This document shows, piece by piece, positions 61,855-64,000 of a stretch of DNA of 64,000 bases; the first letter of the stretch is position 1; the number at the start of each line of letters is the position of its first letter. This stretch comes from Blastomyces gilchristii SLH14081. Lineage: Eukaryota > Ascomycota > Eurotiomycetes > Onygenales > Ajellomycetaceae. Both the position numbers and the translations under genes were made by a program. The stretch spans positions 570,689 to 634,688 of the forward strand of contig NW_003101681.1 in NCBI RefSeq assembly GCF_000003855.2. Reading direction: 5' to 3'. Below the pieces are notes generated by a model. The model had not been told where the DNA came from, searched no databases, and saw nothing but the letters and a program-made list of their open reading frames with translations.

Positions 61855-61904
61855 GTCTTTCTTATCTTTATCATTAATATACTATTTCAACTTAGTAATT
61901 TCAC

Positions 61905-62072
61905 CACGGTTCTTTGTATTTTCTATATTTTTTAATATTATGATATAATTTTAATATCTGTATTTTCTTTCATATAATTAATATTTAATCTGTATTTAAT
62001 ATTATACAACAACTCATTATAAGTTTTACTTGTATATAAGTATAATAAAATAATAATAATAATAATAATAAT
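61905..62072 (+). mobile_element. RIP-degraded SINE remnant (3' half)
   Basis: It aligns to the 3' half of the SINE at 24,940-25,113: ttctttgtattttctat, taatctgtatttaatatta, and tgtatataagtataataaaa followed by aat repeats. C-to-T changes have removed nearly all C and G. The tRNA head is missing or beyond recognition. Confidence 0.7.
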
Positions 62073-62074
62073 AA

Positions 62075-62729
62075 AAATAATGATTTATAAAAATTAGTGA
62101 AAAATCAACTTGTAAATATTTTTTTTAATGAAAATAATTTCATAAAAGGTAAATTATTATATGAAATCATTAATTTTTACAAGAATAATTAAAAGTTAAC
62201 TGAAACTTTTTTAAATAAAAAATATGAAATAAATTAGTATAATAGTCAGAGAAAAATCTGTAAATTATATAAAAATTTCACAGAATAAAAAACTGAGTGA
62301 TAGACTTTTTTCTTTTTACAGTAATTATACTAATTAAAGATTTTTTCTTACTAAGATTTTATTTTATAAATATGAAGAGTTTTTAATAAGTATTACTATA
62401 ATACTGAGTCTGATTTTATAAAATTATTCACTGAAAAAATTCATGAATAAAACTTTAAAAAAAGAGAGATATATAAGAAATTCTATTTTTCATAATTTTT
62501 TTATTTTTATTCTAATCTCTTATATAATTAATAGAGTTAGTGACTCTTAATTATATATAATTATATAAACTGAAGTTTGTAACTATTATTCACAACTCAA
62601 CTTGAATATTATTATATATTTATTTTTTATATTTATTTTTCTACTGTGAATACTTTTAGTAAATTATTAGTATATATTATATCAAGCTGTGAATCTCTGA
62701 ATAATTATCTATAAGTACTTATTTTTATA
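62075..62729 (+). mobile_element. gypsy 3' remnant with LTR, extremely AT-rich
   Basis: Positions 62,075-62,471 align to the 3' non-coding end of gypsy-2 (20,450-20,854), and 62,472-62,729 is a 258-bp LTR of the family (tataagaa to tttttata). No other part of the element is present. It is mutated much more than the copies in the main nest, like the fragment at 1-178. Confidence 0.75.
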
Positions 62730-63470
62730 TTTAATCATAATCTTATTGTACTCTGATTATTAATATTGTGTGATTTGAGTGTGTCTAGCTCATTACAATT
62801 TAACTGATATATTATTAATATATTAACAATTTCTAATTAATTGCACATTGTGAAAAGATTAATGATTGTTTATGTATAACTTTTTTTGAAACATTTTGAC
62901 ATTGATTACAGTGATGACACAGTGAATCTACTGTTATTCGGAGCCACTAATTTCCGGTATGAATACTGCGTACTGCAGCAGTGCTGGTCAATTACTCAAG
63001 GCGCTGATGGGCCTTTCAACCAACCACAGCCCCGATTTTCAAAGGCTTAAAGTGTAAGTTCGCCTCCACTCAAATCCCAGGCACCAAACTGCAGCAATGA
63101 TTGAGGAAATTTGATTGATCGAGATAATTTGCAGTGAGAATAGAAGTTCTTTGCATGCTGGTAATAAAGTTAATACTCTCTTCCCTTTTCAATTTATATA
63201 TATTGTATAGAGATGCTTTAAACTTAGTTAACTCTCGAAGCCGCGAAGAAAATGTGGTCGGATATAGATTTATCCGCTTCCGGTAACTAGGGATCCACTA
63301 AGCTTAAATGAGTTAGTTAATCTTTTGTTGATTCAACCCGCGCAAATACAATTAAGCTTGAGTGAGGCCTTTGGTTGTGACATCTGGTCCTGTTGTGCTT
63401 CTCAAGCGCGACTAGAGTAATATCTCACGACACGTTCTCGGTGACGGGCCATGATATAATAGAGAACCAT
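62730..63470. other. AT-rich edge and upstream region of the nucleoporin gene
   Basis: Up to about 62,935 the sequence is AT-rich and unassigned. From 62,936 (attcggagcc) it is GC-normal and probably holds the promoter and leader of the downstream gene. A possible leader intron (gtaagt at 63,052 with a later ttgcag near 63,130) was noted but cannot be confirmed. No ORF of interest. Confidence 0.5.
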
Positions 63471-64000
63471 ATGGCTCCACCGCCAGCCGTGTATTTTCCG
63501 TCCCTGGACGAATGCTTCTCTGGGGACTTCCAACTTATGTATGTCTGCCAGTTATCAGCTACCATAGGAAAATTACTGACCGGATTGCACATTAGATCAT
63601 GGAAATCGGCTTTTCTACGGTTGGCGAATGCAAAGACAGATGTCGGGGAAGCTGACAGTCTCTACAAATTTTTGTCTTGCCCGGAGAGCATCCGAATTCT
63701 TTCTAATCCCTTGAACCCGTTTACTCCTCCGAATGAAAAATCTAAGTCCGATTTTCAGTCCAAAACTGCTGCCATTCATGTGCCAACAGGTATTAAGGGT
63801 CCTTGGAATTTAGACGAAATAAAAAGTGACGCGACGTGGTTAAGCAAGCGGACACAGATCAATGAGATTTCTGCACTCAGAATTGTTGTGTACGAACGCC
63901 AAAATCGACCCGGTGACCAGCTTCTGAGCGAATTTTCCGAGGAGGAGACGACAAGCCTTCAAGGTGCGATTGGACTTGGCAACCTTTCGCAGTCTACTAA
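63471..64000 (+). CDS. Nup188-like nucleoporin, N-terminal part (runs off the window)
   Basis: The start ATG at 63,471 gives MAPPPAVYFPSLDECFSGDFQL. A 57-bp intron (63,539-63,595, GTATGT...CTGAC...TAG) is inferred, joining to ISWKSAFLRLANAKTD and then a long open exon without stop to the window end, about 157 residues in all. The pattern (short acidic N-terminus, SWKSAF, TAAIHV, TWLSKRTQINEISALRIVVYE) is what I recall of the N-terminus of fungal Nup188, a large inner-ring scaffold protein of the nuclear pore. The intron could be skipped without a frameshift stop, since its 57 bp are open, but splicing gives the better family fit. The identification is from memory and is not certain. Confidence 0.6.
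   Translation, partial: MAPPPAVYFPSLDECFSGDFQLMYVCQLSATIGKLLTGLHIRSWKSAFLRLANAKTDVGEADSLYKFLSCPESIRILSNPLNPFTPPNEKSKSDFQSKTAAIHVPTGIKGPWNLDEIKSDATWLSKRTQINEISALRIVVYERQNRPGDQLLSEFSEEETTSLQGAIGLGNLSQST

Noticed and set aside
63289..63308. Vector-like polylinker (BamHI and HindIII sites close together)
   Set aside because: Only two short sites without further vector sequence; chance occurrence in genomic DNA.

Overview
The window is fungal nuclear DNA, most likely from a filamentous ascomycete of the Onygenales; the Ajellomycetaceae (Blastomyces, Emmonsia, Histoplasma) are my leading guess. The grounds are a trifunctional TrpC protein of the ascomycete type, short GT-AG introns, and one very long AT-rich isochore of C-to-T/G-to-A mutated retrotransposons (repeat-induced point mutation, RIP). 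The genus is an inference.

Positions 1-56,295 are almost wholly transposable elements, and most insertion events can be resolved from target-site duplications (TSDs). A Ty1/copia element (180-28,543) is split by gypsy-1 (5,323-28,368, TSD aataa). Gypsy-1 is split by gypsy-2 (6,207-21,089, TSD atatc/acatc), and gypsy-2 by a 5'-truncated SINE (TSD gagtattatat). That SINE is split by gypsy-3 (11,633-19,273, minus strand, TSD tatac), whose 3' LTR holds a full SINE (11,816-12,194, 13-bp TSD): six levels of nesting. Gypsy-1 also carries a 506-bp MITE and a second SINE. From 28,544 to 55,695 lie four Tad-like LINEs. LINE-3, near full length, is inserted in LINE-2 and contains a 791-N assembly gap. 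LINE-2 also received a 2.2-kb chimeric element made of a tRNA-like head, an unrelated 0.67-kb body and 1.5 kb of LINE 3' end, flanked by a 13-bp TSD. LINE-4 (plus strand) is the longest copy.

Positions 56,300-60,834 form a small gene island of normal base composition. It holds trpC (intronless; anthranilate synthase glutaminase, IGP synthase and PRA isomerase of tryptophan biosynthesis) with a TATA box and a cross-pathway-control-like site, and a four-exon BRCT-WGR protein gene. The island ends at two MITEs, one nested in the other. A band of extremely AT-rich remnants (SINE, gypsy 3' end with LTR) follows to about 62,935, and a Nup188-like nucleoporin gene then runs off the right edge.

No transposable-element gene here is intact: stops (Trp TGG to TGA, Gln CAG/CAA to TAG/TAA) and catalytic Asp-to-Asn changes are everywhere. 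Mobilisation would have had to come from copies elsewhere. The SINEs, the chimera and the LINEs share the same 3' tail (agaat followed by aat repeats), which suggests the LINE machinery moved all three.
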